A stretch of 31,656 nucleotides of DNA from CAYWJT01 sp964458655 (GCA_964458655.1 CAYWJT010000030.1:1-31656); one strand, 5' to 3'. Shown: positions 9,257 to 16,870, numbered from the stretch's first letter. Notes: generated by a model from the letters alone, not told the origin. Numbers and translations: made by a program.

Positions 9257-9463
9257 TTGTTCGATTACGTCTTCGCCGTCATCCATCTGCTGGCCCTCGT
9301 CGCGCTCCTGGGTTACGCCGTCTTCTCGCTCGCGACCGGGGCCTATTTCCGCGGCGCTCTCATCATCGGGCTGCTCGCGGCCTACTACCTGTTCGTGCTG
9401 CGGGACGCCGTCAGGAAGGAAATGGACAGGAAAAAGCGGCTCAAGGCCGGCAAGCGGACCTGA
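9257..9463 (+). CDS. Small two-helix membrane protein
   Basis: A 68-residue open frame encoding two hydrophobic helices (about residues 4-27 and 31-48) and a strongly basic tail (RKEMDRKKRLKAGKR). The positive tail predicts both termini on the cytoplasmic side. No ATG is available: the frame runs back only to the cyclophilin stop at 9212-9214, and the best start is TTG at 9257 with a weak GGGA upstream. The clean hydrophobic pattern and basic tail argue for a real protein. The start and family are uncertain and I cannot assign a function. It lies 42 nt after the cyclophilin gene and is probably co-transcribed with it. Confidence 0.5.
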   Translation: MFDYVFAVIHLLALVALLGYAVFSLATGAYFRGALIIGLLAAYYLFVLRDAVRKEMDRKKRLKAGKRT

Positions 9464-9467
9464 CCGG

Positions 9468-9496
9468 TTTACATTCGGGTCCTTCGCGGCTATCAT
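9468..9496 (+). promoter_or_regulatory. Promoter for the interrupted M28 peptidase gene
   Basis: TTTACA (-35, 9468-9473, 5 of 6) and TATCAT (-10, 9491-9496, 5 of 6) are separated by exactly 17 bp. The ATG at 9545 lies about 40 nt after the predicted transcription start. The downstream psd and pssA genes could share this transcript. Confidence 0.65.
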
Positions 9497-9544
9497 GGAA
9501 GAGACGAGGCGGGCCGGGCCCGCCCGACACGCAACGGAGAGCAC

Positions 9545-11032
9545 ATGACCATGACCAAGAAGAGAACCTTGTTCGCCTGGCTTCTCACGGTCCTTATCGT
9601 CCTGCCTCAAGCGTTTTCCCAGACGGCGGCGCCGGCTCACCTGAAAAAGGGCCTGGACGCCATCAGCGGGGTCGAAGCCTATGAATTCGTCAAGACCCTT
9701 GCTTCCCCACGCTTCGCGGGCCGTCTCACGGGCCACGAGGGCTACACGGCCGCGGCCAGATGGGCGGCCGAAAGGTTCCGGGCCTGGGGGCTCAAGCCGC
9801 TCGGCGCCGGCAGCGACGGCTGGCTCCTTCCCTATCCCTCGCCTTACACGGTGATCAACAAGGCCGAGATGACCCTGTTCCTGCCTCCGACCAAGGAAGA
9901 AGCAGAAAAAGGTCAAGCCGGACGGGAGCTCAAGCTGGCCCCGGAAAAGGAGTTCCTGCCGCTCCTCTTCTCGGCGAGCGGCGACCACACCGCGGAAGCC
10001 GTGTTCGGCGGCTGGGGCATCTCGGCGCCCGAGCTCGGCTATGACGATTACGCCGGACTGGACGTCAGGGGCAAGTTCGTCTTCTGCTTCCGCGGGACGC
10101 CCGACGGCGGCAAGCAGTACCAGTTCCATGACGAGCACCGCACCAGGATGAAAGTCGCCCGCGACAAGGGCGCCCTGGGCGTCATTTACATCTACGCCGA
10201 CATCGCCTCCAACCCCAACGGCGACTGGCTGGACGGCTTCACGCCGGCCTTGGTCTCGTAAATGGTCATGGACAGGGTCCTCCAGGAAACGAAAACGACC
10301 GCGGCCGAGCTCAGGAAGTCGCTCCAGACCTTCAAGCGTCCCATCTCCTTCCCCCTTAAGACCAGGGTCAGGCTGGCGGTCGAAGGGGAGCACCACCCCG
10401 ACGGCGTCGGCTACAACGTGGCCGGCTTCGTTCCCGGCTCGGACCCGAAGCTCGCCGGGGAGTGCGTCGTCATCGGCGGCCACTTCGACCACACCGGCCG
10501 GCATATGGGCCTGCTCTTTCCCGGCGCCGACGACAACGCCAGCGGCAGCGCCGCCGTCATGGAGGTCGCCAAGGCCTTCGCCCGGACCCCGAAGCGGCCG
10601 AAGCGCTCCGTGGTGTTCGTCCTCTTCGGCGGCGAGGAGCTCGGGCTCCAGGGCTCGACCTATTTCGCCAACAACCTGCCGGCGCCGTTCAAGAAGGTCG
10701 ACGCCATGTTCAATTTCGACATGGTCGGAGAGGGCGACGGCATCGGCGGCGGCGCGAGCGCCGAGCCGGCCGGGCTGAGACAGGCGGTCGAGGAAGCCGG
10801 AAAGACGACCGGCAGCCTGCGCTACCTGGGCGTCATCCGCGACGTGGGCGTTAGGGGCTCGGACCACGCGCCCTTTTTCGCCCTGGGCGTCCCGGTGGCC
10901 GGGTTCCACTCGACCGGCCCACACCTGGCCTACCACCAGACGGGCGACACCATCTACCGCATCAACCCTGATATAATGGCCGAGGCCGCCAAGCTGGCTT
11001 TCCTGGCAGCTTACGCCTGGGCCGACAGATAG
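9545..11032 (+). pseudogene. Secreted M28 zinc peptidase interrupted by an in-frame TAA
   Basis: One continuous frame of 495 codons encodes an M28 peptidase broken only by TAA at 10259-10261 (codon 239). The first 238 codons give a signal peptide (LFAWLLTVLIVLPQAFS) and the protease-associated-like region (GWGISAPELGYDDYAGLDVRGK). The part after the stop (256 codons, ATG at 10262) gives the catalytic core: H313 and D315 (GGHFDH), an Asp in GADDNASG, a Glu pair in FGGEELG, FDMVG and the His of YHQTGDT. All metal-site motifs remain, so the lesion is recent, or the base is a sequencing error, or the downstream half is reinitiated at the abutting TAAATG. A reinitiated product would lack a signal peptide and stay in the cytoplasm. 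It is paralogous to the intact peptidase at 6854-8404. Confidence 0.85.
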
Positions 11033-11059
11033 AATGAGCAGGAACACAAGGGAACATCG

Positions 11060-11689
11060 ATGAGGCTGGCCAAAGAAGGCCTGAAATTCATCCTGCCCGC
11101 GCTGGGCGCAGCCCTGGCCTGCCTTTTGGCCGGCTGGACCCTCGCCGGAGTCTTGTTCCTGGTCCCGGCCGCGGCCTTCGTCTTTTTCTTCCGCGACCCT
11201 GAACGCCTGCCCCCGGAAGGCGAGCGCCTGATCGTTTCGCCCGCTGACGGCAAGGTCATGGCCGTGGAAGAAGCGGCCTCGCATCCCGACCTCGGCGGAC
11301 CGGCCCGCCGAGTCGTCATCTTCCTCTCTCTTCTGGACGTCCACGTCGTCCGTTCCCCGGTCGCCGGCCTGGCGGCCGCGATCCGCTACAACCCCGGCCG
11401 CTTCCTGCCGGCCTACAGGCCGGAGGCGGGCGAGCAGAACGAATCGAGCACCATCGTCATGCGGCAAGGCCCGACCGACCTCGTCCTCAAGCTCATGGTC
11501 GGAGTAGCCGCCCGCAGGATAAAGCGCTTCATCAAGGAAGGGGACGCCGTCGCCCGCGGCCAGCGGATCGGGCTGATGTATTTCGGCTCGCGGGCCGAGG
11601 TCTTCGTCCCGCCGGCTGCCGGGGTCAGGGTCTCGCCGGGGACGAAGGTCCGGGCCGGTGAGAGCGTCGTCGCGGAGGTGGCCGAATGA
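11060..11689 (+). CDS. psd: Phosphatidylserine decarboxylase proenzyme (short, Psd-related form)
   Basis: A 209-residue enzyme that converts phosphatidylserine to phosphatidylethanolamine at the inner face of the cytoplasmic membrane. An N-terminal hydrophobic hairpin (about 8-45) is followed by FFRDPER, SPADGKVM (about 60-67), FLSLLDVHVVRSPVAG and, near the C-terminus, YFGSRAEVFVP. Autocleavage between G176 and S177 in that last block should convert Ser into the pyruvoyl cofactor of the small alpha chain. The length fits the short bacterial/archaeal type (about 210-220) rather than the 320-residue E. coli type. The start at 11060 follows AAGGGA. Its last four bases overlap pssA, so substrate synthesis and decarboxylation are coupled. 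Confidence 0.95.
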   Translation: MRLAKEGLKFILPALGAALACLLAGWTLAGVLFLVPAAAFVFFFRDPERLPPEGERLIVSPADGKVMAVEEAASHPDLGGPARRVVIFLSLLDVHVVRSPVAGLAAAIRYNPGRFLPAYRPEAGEQNESSTIVMRQGPTDLVLKLMVGVAARRIKRFIKEGDAVARGQRIGLMYFGSRAEVFVPPAAGVRVSPGTKVRAGESVVAEVAE

Positions 11690-12450
11690 GAATGAAAAAA
11701 GTCCGGCTCGACAGGCCGAACACCGTCTTCGTGCTGCCGAGCCTGTTCTCTATTATCAATCTCTTTTTCGGGTTCATGAGCGTCATCCTGACATTCCACG
11801 GCCGCTATCGGGCGGCCGCATTCTGGATCATCCTGGCCGCCGTCATGGACGGGCTCGACGGCATCGTGGCCCGGGCAACCAAGTCCAGCTCGGATTTCGG
11901 CGTCGAGCTCGATTCCCTGTCGGACTCCGTTTCCTTCGGACTGGCGACTTCGGTGCTTCTCTATTTCTGGGGCATGAAGCAGGCGGGCGGGCCGGGGGTC
12001 TTCTTCAGCTTCCTGTTCCTGACGGCCGGCCTGCTGCGCCTGGCCAGGTACAACATCCGGACCAAGGTCCTGACGGACCGGAGGCATTACCAGGGCCTGA
12101 CGGTGCCCTCGGCGGCCATCTTCATGAGCGCGGTCGTCAACTACCACTCCGCGCCTCTTGACACGGTCGGCCAGGCCGTCATGCTCATGGCCCTGACCGT
12201 GGCCATCGCCCTATGCATGGTCAGCACCCTGCCCTACCCCAATTTCATCAAGCTCATCACGGGCAGACGTATCGACGTCAAGTCCGCGTTCTTCATGGCC
12301 GTGACCGTGGCGGCCATACTCTTCTATCCCAGGATCGCCATCCTCGTCATCTTCGGCATCAATGTGTTCTCGGGTCCGGCGGTCGCCCTGGCCAGGGCGC
12401 TCAGGAAGCCGGCCGGGAAGAAGCACGAGCTGCCCGACGTCCAGCACTGA
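11686..12450 (+). CDS. pssA: CDP-diacylglycerol-serine O-phosphatidyltransferase
   Basis: An integral-membrane CDP-alcohol phosphotransferase of 254 residues that makes phosphatidylserine from CDP-diacylglycerol and serine, the substrate of the preceding decarboxylase. The superfamily signature DGxxARx8GxxxDxxxD is perfect: D58, G59, A62, R63, G72, D76, D80. Hydrophobic segments cover much of the protein, with an early PSLFSIINLFFGF helix and later LTVAIALCMVSTL and AVTVAAILF helices. The ATG overlaps the psd stop as ATGA, with GGAGG 7 nt upstream. An in-frame ATG two codons later (11692) is possible. This is the membrane-bound (class II) PssA, unlike the E. coli enzyme, which belongs to the phospholipase D family. 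Confidence 0.95.
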   Translation: MRMKKVRLDRPNTVFVLPSLFSIINLFFGFMSVILTFHGRYRAAAFWIILAAVMDGLDGIVARATKSSSDFGVELDSLSDSVSFGLATSVLLYFWGMKQAGGPGVFFSFLFLTAGLLRLARYNIRTKVLTDRRHYQGLTVPSAAIFMSAVVNYHSAPLDTVGQAVMLMALTVAIALCMVSTLPYPNFIKLITGRRIDVKSAFFMAVTVAAILFYPRIAILVIFGINVFSGPAVALARALRKPAGKKHELPDVQH

Positions 12451-12488
12451 GTCCCGATGAGGCATCCGGGCGCTTTTTCAAAGGTGTG

Positions 12489-13817
12489 ATGGCTGGCAAG
12501 GTCGTCAAGCTCAGCTGCGGCAAACCGCTCAGCGGCTGGCGTCCCGGCGCCAGGAAGACGGCCGCCGTCTTGCTCGTCATCATCGCCGCGGCCGGGATCC
12601 TTTTCCTGGGCCGGAGCCTGTTCAAGCCGCGACCGACGGAAAGGACGGCTGCCGAGCAAACCATGGAGCCGTCCCCCCCTCCCGAAACCGCCTCGGCCCT
12701 GGATGAAAAGAAATTGATCATCCCTTCCGGAGCCAGCCTGGCCCTGATCTTGGAGCGAGAGGGCTTCGCCAGGCAGGAGATCCATCGTATCAAGGAGTCG
12801 GTCAAACCGGTCTACGACCTCGGCCGCATCCGGGCCGGGCGCGAGATGCGCCTCTATTCGCTGCCGGGCGCGGGCTGGAAGAGGCTGGAATACGATATCG
12901 ACGAGGCCTCATATCTTACCGTCGACAACGCCTCCGACGGAATTAGGGCGGCCGTCGCCAAGTATCCTTATGAAGTCAGGACGGCCTTCGTCCGGGGCAC
13001 GGTCGAGGACAGCCTCATCGCGGCAATCAACCGGGCCGGCGAGCGGGATGCCCTGGCCCTGGAGCTCGTCGAGCGCTGCTTCGGCTGGGACATCGACTTC
13101 TACTCCGACGTCCGGCGCGGCGACAGCTTCAGGATTATCTTCGAGAAGGTCTTCATAAACGGCCGCTTCTCGGGCTACCGCAACATCCTGGCCGCCGAAT
13201 ACGTCAACGCCGGGACGACCCACCGGGCCTTCCGTTTCACCTATCCGGACACGGGGGTCGTGGATTATTTCGACGAGTCCGGGAACTCCAAGCGCAAGGA
13301 GTTCCTGCGCTCGCCGTTCAAGTTCACGCCCAGGATCACTTCCCGCTTCAGCTCCAGCCGCCTCCATCCCATCTACAGGGTCTTCCGGCCGCATTACGGC
13401 GTTGACTACGCGGCTCCCATCGGCACGCCTGTCCAGGCCACCGCCGACGGAAGGGTGGAGTTCGCCGGATGGCAGAGCGGCTCGGGCCGCATGGTCAAGC
13501 TGCAGCACAAGAACCAGTACGAGACCATGTACCTGCATCTGAGCGGTTTCGGGCCCAAGGTGAAAAAAGGCGCCTGGCTCTCGGCCGGGGAAGTCGTGGG
13601 CTATGTCGGTTCGTCGGGGGACTCCACCGGACCCCATCTCGACTACCGCGTCTATTATCACGGCCGGCCGGTGAACCCGCTCAGCCAGAAATTCAAACCC
13701 GCTGACCCGCTGAGGCGGGAATTCCTCGAGCCCTTCCAGGCGGAGGTCCGGCGCCTGAGCTTCGCCCTTGACGCCGGGGATATTTTCAGCAGACCGCTGC
13801 CGGCGGCGGTCCGTTGA
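12489..13817 (+). CDS. M23 family murein endopeptidase-like protein (MepM-type)
   Basis: A 442-residue envelope protein. A basic N-terminus and one transmembrane anchor (AAVLLVIIAAAGILFLG, about residues 21-37) precede a Pro/Glu-rich linker. A LysM/OapA-like N-terminal region (IIPSGASLALILEREGF to FRIIFEKVFINGRF) follows, then a C-terminal lysostaphin-type M23 domain. The metal and catalytic positions seen are H302 and D306 (HYGVDYAAP), H350 (YLHLSG) and H383 (GPHLDYRV). Most family members have HxH at the last site, whereas here it is HxD. Related proteins cut peptide cross-links so that new peptidoglycan strands can be inserted. The start at 12489 follows AAAGG and is the first start before the anchor; the frame stays open far upstream inside pssA. 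The stop lies only 3 bp from the end of the convergent FecR gene. Confidence 0.88.
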   Translation: MAGKVVKLSCGKPLSGWRPGARKTAAVLLVIIAAAGILFLGRSLFKPRPTERTAAEQTMEPSPPPETASALDEKKLIIPSGASLALILEREGFARQEIHRIKESVKPVYDLGRIRAGREMRLYSLPGAGWKRLEYDIDEASYLTVDNASDGIRAAVAKYPYEVRTAFVRGTVEDSLIAAINRAGERDALALELVERCFGWDIDFYSDVRRGDSFRIIFEKVFINGRFSGYRNILAAEYVNAGTTHRAFRFTYPDTGVVDYFDESGNSKRKEFLRSPFKFTPRITSRFSSSRLHPIYRVFRPHYGVDYAAPIGTPVQATADGRVEFAGWQSGSGRMVKLQHKNQYETMYLHLSGFGPKVKKGAWLSAGEVVGYVGSSGDSTGPHLDYRVYYHGRPVNPLSQKFKPADPLRREFLEPFQAEVRRLSFALDAGDIFSRPLPAAVR

Positions 13818-13820
13818 GCG

Positions 13821-15824
13821 TCACTTCTTGACCCTCTCCCCGCCAGACGAAGAAGAACCGGAGCGCTCGGAAGAGCCGCGGTCCCTGGCGGCGGCGTTGG
13901 CGGAGGTCGTGCTTCCGGAAGCGCCGGCAGTGGAACCCGAACCGGAGCCGGCCCAGACCGAACCCTCTGTGCTGGTGTAGGACACACCGCTGCTCGTCAG
14001 GCTGGGGATGACGCGTCTGGCCGACCGGTCGGCGGAAGAGAGCTTCAGCTCCGGGCAGCGGATCTCGTTGCCGCGGCTCGAATACACGATGTGGGCGCCG
14101 AGCTTGGCCGCGACGCGGATGTCGGGGTTCCAGTCGAGGTGAGGACGCCGAGCGACCCCGCCTCCCTCGCGGAGGGCCTGTCTCGAGGGCTGTTCGGCGA
14201 CAGGAGGCCTGACCGCATTCGGTCCCGGCGCGGCCGCTGGCGGAGACGCCGGAACTGGTCCCGGAACCACCACGGGGCGCAGGCGCTCCCTGATGGGCAT
14301 GACTTCGTTCAGCCTGTAGATCTTGGCCGCTTCCAGGCCGGCGTTGACCGGGGCCTTCGGGACCTGTCTGACGGCGTTCGGCTCGGGCGCCGGCGCCGTC
14401 GTTCTTACGTCATTGAATTTCGAGGTTCTGTTGCGAAGGTCGGAGGCGTTCAGCTCGTCCTTGCGGACGAAAACAAGCGACGAAGGCACCCGCCCGGCCG
14501 ACTCGATGAGGGCCGCGTCCTTTCCGGCCAGAGCCGCGCCGACCCGCTTAAGGGAAGCCCGCAGTTCCTGAGGGACGGGGAAGGTCGTGGCGGACGACTT
14601 CTTCAACTCGTCCTTGCGGACTATGTGGCGGGGCTGCTTCACCGTCCCGGGCTGTCCCGGGACCTGGGGGTAGTCCTGGTAGGGCCAGTCGTAATACCAG
14701 CCGCCGCCCAGGTAACTGAAGCCGTAGCTGCTGTAAAGCCAGTCGAACATGCTCCATGGCCGCCAGCTCGCGTAGCCGAAGAAGAACTCCCAGTCGACCC
14801 AGGCCGGGGCGAAAAGAGAGCCGGGGATCCAGACCCAGCCGAGCTTCTTGTCCCACTGCCAGATGCCCAGGTGATACGGCACCCAGCCCCAGGGCTCTTC
14901 CGGGACCCAGAACAGCTGACCGTTGAAATAGTTCCAGCGCCCGTAATAATAGGGCTGCCAGCCCCAGGGGTAGATATTGCGGTCTATGTATGGGCGCCAG
15001 ACATAGCCATAGAGGTCGTTCCAGACCCATTCTCCGTTCAAGTTGCCGTATTTCTGGGCGAAGTAGAAAACGCTAGGCGGCAGCTTCTGGACGGGCTTGG
15101 GCAGGGCCGATATCCCCTCATGGGTGGTTTCGAAGTCCCGGTTCATTTCCTTGTTCCAGGCGGCGAAGGGACCGCTGAGGTCCAGGAGGCCGGCCATGAC
15201 CCGGCCTTCCGCGGAGAATTCCAGCCTTTCTCCCTTCTTGAGGGCCTTGGTCACGGTGGAAGCCTCATCAGGCCCGAACATGACATCGGCCCGGCCGTAC
15301 TCGACCCCGACCTCGGCCTGACCGCTTGGTTCGGTGCCGATCAGGGCGACGGTCTTATGCTTCAGCCTGACCGCGGCCTGAGGCAGTAGCACCTGCAGGA
15401 CCTCCGCCCGGTCGTACTCCTTGTACATGATGAACATCCGGCCCCGGGACAAGAAGAGGTTGGAGATATCTTGGAACGAACTGAGGCTCCTGGCCATGAC
15501 GGTCTCGATCTTGAGGCTGGAGGCGTGGTCGAGGCGGACGATAGTCCCGCTGTCGAACTGGACCTCGCACCTGGCTCCGTCCGTGGTGACGATCGTGTCC
15601 CCGGGACCGAGCGGCAGGTTCACGACCGCCTCCTCCCGCAGGCCGTCGCCTCTGATGACGACCGGCAGGCCGGCTCCTTCGCCTGTATCGACCAGGCTGA
15701 TATGGCCGTAATAAAAGCGGTCCGGGCCGTTGACGACCTTGTAGTTGCGTGAGGCCGCCGAGGCCAGGCCGAAGGAAAAGACCAGGACTCCCAGGAAGCA
15801 CCCGATCTTGCTTGAGTTTCTCAT
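13821..15824 (-). CDS. Secreted FecR-domain protein with Trp-rich DUF6600-like repeats
   Basis: A 667-residue exported protein with a signal peptide (IGCFLGVLVFSFGLASAA, cleavage near residue 24). Residues about 70-190 are a FecR-like beta-rich domain (GDTIVTTDGARCEVQFDSGT, SRGRMFIMY, VRLKHKTVALIGTEPSG), here without any sigma-factor or TonB neighbour. Residues about 255-385 are extraordinarily rich in Trp, Tyr and Gly, with tandem short motifs such as GEWVWNDLYGYVWRPY, GWQPYYYGRWNY, GWGWVPYHLG-like and GWVWIPGS; this matches DUF6600. The C-terminal 250 residues are Pro/Ala-rich and probably disordered, ending in a Ser/Gly tail. A strong AGGAGG precedes the ATG at 15822-15824. Function is unknown; surface or envelope binding is only a guess. 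Confidence 0.85.
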   Translation of the reverse strand: MRNSSKIGCFLGVLVFSFGLASAASRNYKVVNGPDRFYYGHISLVDTGEGAGLPVVIRGDGLREEAVVNLPLGPGDTIVTTDGARCEVQFDSGTIVRLDHASSLKIETVMARSLSSFQDISNLFLSRGRMFIMYKEYDRAEVLQVLLPQAAVRLKHKTVALIGTEPSGQAEVGVEYGRADVMFGPDEASTVTKALKKGERLEFSAEGRVMAGLLDLSGPFAAWNKEMNRDFETTHEGISALPKPVQKLPPSVFYFAQKYGNLNGEWVWNDLYGYVWRPYIDRNIYPWGWQPYYYGRWNYFNGQLFWVPEEPWGWVPYHLGIWQWDKKLGWVWIPGSLFAPAWVDWEFFFGYASWRPWSMFDWLYSSYGFSYLGGGWYYDWPYQDYPQVPGQPGTVKQPRHIVRKDELKKSSATTFPVPQELRASLKRVGAALAGKDAALIESAGRVPSSLVFVRKDELNASDLRNRTSKFNDVRTTAPAPEPNAVRQVPKAPVNAGLEAAKIYRLNEVMPIRERLRPVVVPGPVPASPPAAAPGPNAVRPPVAEQPSRQALREGGGVARRPHLDWNPDIRVAAKLGAHIVYSSRGNEIRCPELKLSSADRSARRVIPSLTSSGVSYTSTEGSVWAGSGSGSTAGASGSTTSANAAARDRGSSERSGSSSSGGERVKK

Positions 15825-15837
15825 GTGACATCCTCCT

Positions 15838-15857
15838 CTTACCCTCTCTTACCCTCT
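15838..15857. repeat. Exact 10-bp tandem repeat in the FecR gene leader
   Basis: CTTACCCTCT occurs twice without a gap (15838-15847 and 15848-15857); on the coding strand this is AGAGGGTAAG twice, leading directly into the AGGAGG ribosome site. It lies immediately downstream of the -10 element at 15859-15864. It could bind a regulator on one face of the helix or affect translation initiation. Confidence 0.5.
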
Positions 15858-15858
15858 A

Positions 15859-15895
15859 ATTATACCCTATTAATAAAATGCATATTCCGTGCCAA
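15859..15895 (-). promoter_or_regulatory. Promoter region of the FecR/Trp-rich gene
   Basis: Read on the minus strand a perfect TATAAT lies at 15859-15864 in a very AT-rich stretch. TTGGCA (5 of 6 to the -35 consensus) is at 15890-15895. The spacing between the two is 25 bp, too long for one promoter, so either the -10 uses a poor -35 or TTGGCA pairs with TAATAG 17 bp downstream of it. The region is certainly promoter-like, but the exact elements are unresolved. Confidence 0.45.
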
Positions 15896-15989
15896 CTCTG
15901 CCCAGAGGGAATCCGGCCTCTTTTCGACCCGTCTGTCATCGAATTGGGACATCTGTACTAAAGCCCTCATGTTCGCGTCTCCCGCTTTG

Positions 15990-16018
15990 TTGACACCCGA
16001 GCAGGCCGAACTTAGAAT
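15990..16018 (+). promoter_or_regulatory. Near-consensus promoter for the Nudix gene
   Basis: Perfect TTGACA (15990-15995), exactly 17 bp spacer, then TAGAAT (16013-16018, 5 of 6). Transcription should begin near 16025, leaving only about 9 nt before the ATG at 16034, with no Shine-Dalgarno sequence beyond GACGGAAAA. Confidence 0.75.
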
Positions 16019-16033
16019 GTCCCCGACGGAAAA

Positions 16034-16558
16034 ATGGCCGCCTTCAAGAAGCCCCGCAACCCCGTGCCCACGGTCGACCTGATCATTGAGATGCGCGCCG
16101 GCCGGCGCAATCCGAAGATCGTCCTCATCGAGAGAAAGAACCCGCCCTTCGGCTGGGCGCTCCCCGGCGGCTTCGTCGATTACGGAGAGACCCTGGAGGC
16201 GGCCGCCGTCCGGGAAGCCAGGGAGGAAACGTCGCTCGAGGTCGAGCTCGCCGGTCAGTTCCACGCCTACTCCGACCCGGAGCGCGACCCGCGCCTTCAT
16301 ACCGTGTCGACCGTCTTCATCGCCAGGGCGTCCGGCGTCCCCAGAGCGGCCGACGACGCCCGCGGTGTCCGCCTTATCGACCCGGAAAGAATAGACGTGC
16401 CGCTGGCCTTCGACCATGATAGAATAATCCGGGACTACATCGTCTGGAAAAAAGGACTGGACCCATGGCGGACGAAGACAGGAAGCCGGAACCCGAAGCG
16501 CAGACAGCCGACCTCGAAGAAGTGCGCCGCGTCTTCGGCCCGGTCGAAGCGGACCTGA
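16034..16558 (+). CDS. Nudix hydrolase
   Basis: A 174-codon frame whose first 143 residues form a Nudix domain, a fold that hydrolyses nucleoside diphosphates linked to another moiety. The Nudix box is clear: the G of GGFVDYGE, the E and the REAREET run, with Ser where the final Gly usually stands. The GWALPGG strand lies just before it and the domain closes with PLAFDHDRIIRDYIVWKKG, a typical family end. The remaining 31 residues are a basic, low-complexity tail that overlaps the start of the next gene in another frame. The tail is probably non-native, as if an original stop had been lost. Substrate cannot be told. The strong promoter with a roughly 9-nt leader suggests near-leaderless translation. 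Confidence 0.88.
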   Translation: MAAFKKPRNPVPTVDLIIEMRAGRRNPKIVLIERKNPPFGWALPGGFVDYGETLEAAAVREAREETSLEVELAGQFHAYSDPERDPRLHTVSTVFIARASGVPRAADDARGVRLIDPERIDVPLAFDHDRIIRDYIVWKKGLDPWRTKTGSRNPKRRQPTSKKCAASSARSKRT

Positions 16559-16761
16559 TCAAGAGCTTCCTCGAAAGCCAGGGCGTAAAGTGCTTGGTCC
16601 GAGGCCGCATGGCTCCGTTCATCTATCCCTTCACAGTCGACGGGCTGGCCGAGTTCAAGATCCTCGTGAACAAGAGCGACGCCGCCCGGGCCCGCGAGCT
16701 GCTGGCTCAGGTGAAGGACGAGCGCGCCGAAGACGAGGGCCCCGGCCCCGAGGATAAGTAG
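16465..16761 (+). CDS. DUF2007-like small protein
   Basis: A 98-residue protein. An acidic, disordered N-terminus (to about residue 18) precedes a compact domain (about 19-85) with the pattern VRRVFGPVEADLIKSFLESQGVKCLVRG and FKILVNKSDAARARELL. This matches DUF2007, sometimes called a putative prokaryotic signal-transducing protein and related to PII-like ferredoxin-fold modules; its biochemical role is not established. An acidic tail ends the protein. The ATG at 16465 has AAGGA upstream and overlaps the Nudix frame by 94 nt. The two frames are related by a -1 shift, and an A6 run lies 12 nt before this ATG. It lies 143 bp upstream of mraZ. Confidence 0.8.
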   Translation: MADEDRKPEPEAQTADLEEVRRVFGPVEADLIKSFLESQGVKCLVRGRMAPFIYPFTVDGLAEFKILVNKSDAARARELLAQVKDERAEDEGPGPEDK

Positions 16762-16841
16762 CGGCTCAGGCCCCGTTCACCGCCCTTTTCCCCGCCTCTC
16801 CCGCCCCCTGAAAAAACAATCCGTTTCCCCCTATTTTTTGC

Positions 16842-16870
16842 TTGACATTTGGGACGTAGTTTCCTATATT
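16842..16870 (+). promoter_or_regulatory. dcw cluster promoter (Pmra)
   Basis: Perfect TTGACA (16842-16847), exactly 17 bp, then TATATT (16865-16870, 5 of 6). It is the strongest promoter in the window by consensus and the only one visible in front of the division and cell-wall genes. Transcription should begin near 16877, inside the GGGA boxes. Confidence 0.8.

Noticed and set aside
10972..10977. TATAAT inside the end of the M28 pseudogene as a possible psd promoter
   Set aside because: The hexamer is perfect and well placed 83 nt before psd, but the -35 region (around ACCATC) does not match, and codons for the conserved DIM sequence produce it by chance.
8591..11467. Minus-strand open frame of 958 codons opposite ppiA, the M28 gene and psd
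   Set aside because: It spans three real plus-strand genes with clear motifs, has no ribosome site, and its product shows no recognisable domain.
16790..16840. Pyrimidine-rich stretch before the dcw promoter as a terminator for the DUF2007 gene
   Set aside because: There is a T6 run but no GC-rich hairpin directly in front of it, so an intrinsic terminator is not supported.
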